A stretch of DNA of 64,000 nt, taken from Subdoligranulum sp. CAG:314 (lineage in GTDB: Bacteria > Bacillota > Clostridia > Christensenellales > CAG-314). The notes below the pieces were generated by a model. It did not search any database and was not told where the DNA came from. It saw only the letters and a list, made by a program, of their open reading frames with translations. The position numbers and the translations under genes are program-made. Shown here piece after piece: positions 63,459 through 64,000 of the stretch (position 1 is its first letter; the number at the start of each line of letters is the position of its first letter). The stretch is taken from NCBI GenBank assembly GCA_000437915.1, contig FR900987.1:32732-96731 (forward strand), read 5' to 3'.

Positions 63459-64000
63459 TCAACTCCTTTCGGAGTCGGAAAACGCCTTTTCGGCGTCCTC
63501 GAACTCACGTGCGACGTTTTTAAGTCTCTCCCTGATTTTCAGCTCGTAAGGACATCTCTTTTCGCACTCACCGCATCCAAGACAGTCTTTGGCACGTTTT
63601 TTCAGATTCATGTATCTGTCCTTTGCCCATTCGGCAAGGTTGTAGCGTTTGAGATACCCCTCGAAAGTGAAAATGGTGGGTATGTCAAGCCCTGCGGGGC
63701 AGGGCGCGCAATAGCTGCATCTCCGACAGAACTCGGAACCCAGCTCGCCCGCAAGCAACGCGCATTTTTCCCTGTCCGCGTCGGAAAGCTCGGCGGGCTG
63801 CGACGTGTTTTCGTCCACCTCTTTTTGATTTGCCATGCCGGGTATGACGACCGACACGTGCGGATTGGACAACGCGAAACGCATTGCAAGCGCGGCGTCC
63901 CCGATTGCTCCGCCGGCAAGCGGCTTCATCACTATGACAGCCACATTGAGACTGCTTGCCAGCGCAAACAGCTCCTCTCCCTGCGTTTCCACGATATTGT
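63459..64000 (-). CDS. Aldo/keto reductase with C-terminal ferredoxin domain, C-terminal part
   Basis: Open to the window edge, so the N-terminus is outside. The visible residues are the last strands of an aldo/keto reductase barrel (VIVMKPLAGGAIGD, ALSNPHVSVVIPGM). They are followed by a C-terminal extension with cysteines C-x2-C-x2-C-x3-C-type (FCRRCSYCAPCPAG) and a second set (CLGCGECEKRCPYE) typical of the 4Fe-4S aldo/keto reductases of anaerobes. Its substrate cannot be told from this part. Confidence 0.88.
   Translation of the reverse strand, partial: NIVETQGEELFALASSLNVAVIVMKPLAGGAIGDAALAMRFALSNPHVSVVIPGMANQKEVDENTSQPAELSDADREKCALLAGELGSEFCRRCSYCAPCPAGLDIPTIFTFEGYLKRYNLAEWAKDRYMNLKKRAKDCLGCGECEKRCPYELKIRERLKNVAREFEDAEKAFSDSERS

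Overview
The window looks like a chromosomal segment of an anaerobic, low-to-mid GC Gram-positive bacterium of the class Clostridia, probably an uncultured gut-type lineage. I infer this from the long single-chain PurL, the split glycine decarboxylase (GcvPA/GcvPB), a four-subunit 2-oxoacid:ferredoxin oxidoreductase, guanine-class, ZTP and SAM-I riboswitches, BspA-type and Ig-like surface lipoproteins, and near-consensus sigma-A promoters (TTGACA-17-TATAAT) before many operons. I cannot name a genus. No rRNA, tRNA, CRISPR array, phage or transposase was seen. This is mostly core metabolism with a few accessory genes between.

Layout. 1-2802: the tail of an unknown protein, a small membrane protein, and a COG2509 FAD-dependent dehydrogenase behind a guanine-class riboswitch. 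2854-6469: a BspA-like leucine-rich-repeat lipoprotein with a frameshift near its N-terminus, divergent from a MarR-type regulator and separated from it by a long palindrome. 6606-16203 (minus): one operon with all de novo UMP genes, pyrC-carA-carB-pyrK-pyrD-pyrF-pyrE-pyrB, where PyrB carries a PyrI-like zinc tail. 16336-28853 (minus): a purine operon purE-C-F-M-N-H-D-L-fhs behind a ZTP riboswitch. 29147-32833: an Ig-like lipoprotein and oligoendopeptidase F. 32934-37206 (minus): gcvT-gcvH-gcvPA-gcvPB, divergent from an alpha-oxoamine synthase resembling serine palmitoyltransferase. 38821-41924: a small RHH-like protein coupled to a LysR regulator, thiamine pyrophosphokinase and a YitT-family protein. 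41976-45606: a CBS-domain protein, a metal P-type ATPase with separate HMA protein and ArsR-family repressor, and a tiny zinc-ribbon protein. 45669-47310: DegV and a membrane-anchored XRE regulator. 47350-52398 (minus): branched-chain aminotransferase, 2-oxoacid:ferredoxin oxidoreductase and a CoA-transferase. 52743-61874 (minus): metK-recD2-comF-secA-prfB-tsaD behind a SAM-I riboswitch. 62174-64000: a small unknown protein, an esterase and a partial aldo/keto reductase.

How the genes fit together. The glycine cleavage system and Fhs both supply folate one-carbon units; PurN and PurH use 10-formyl-THF, and PurD uses glycine. The ZTP switch senses exactly the folate shortage that Fhs and Gcv would relieve. 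The ilvE-Vor-CoA-transferase operon reads as a branched-chain amino acid to branched-chain acyl-CoA/fatty acid module.

Most notable observations: a guanine-class riboswitch whose terminator is built from the aptamer's own 3' half (ON-type layout); recD2 broken by an exact 29-bp tandem duplication that could be phase-variable; secA, prfB and tsaD positioned behind a SAM-I riboswitch with no clear promoter of their own; two promoters placed so that transcription should start at the ATG (leaderless mRNAs); a PyrB with only the zinc half of PyrI; and an SPT-like enzyme in a Gram-positive-type genome.
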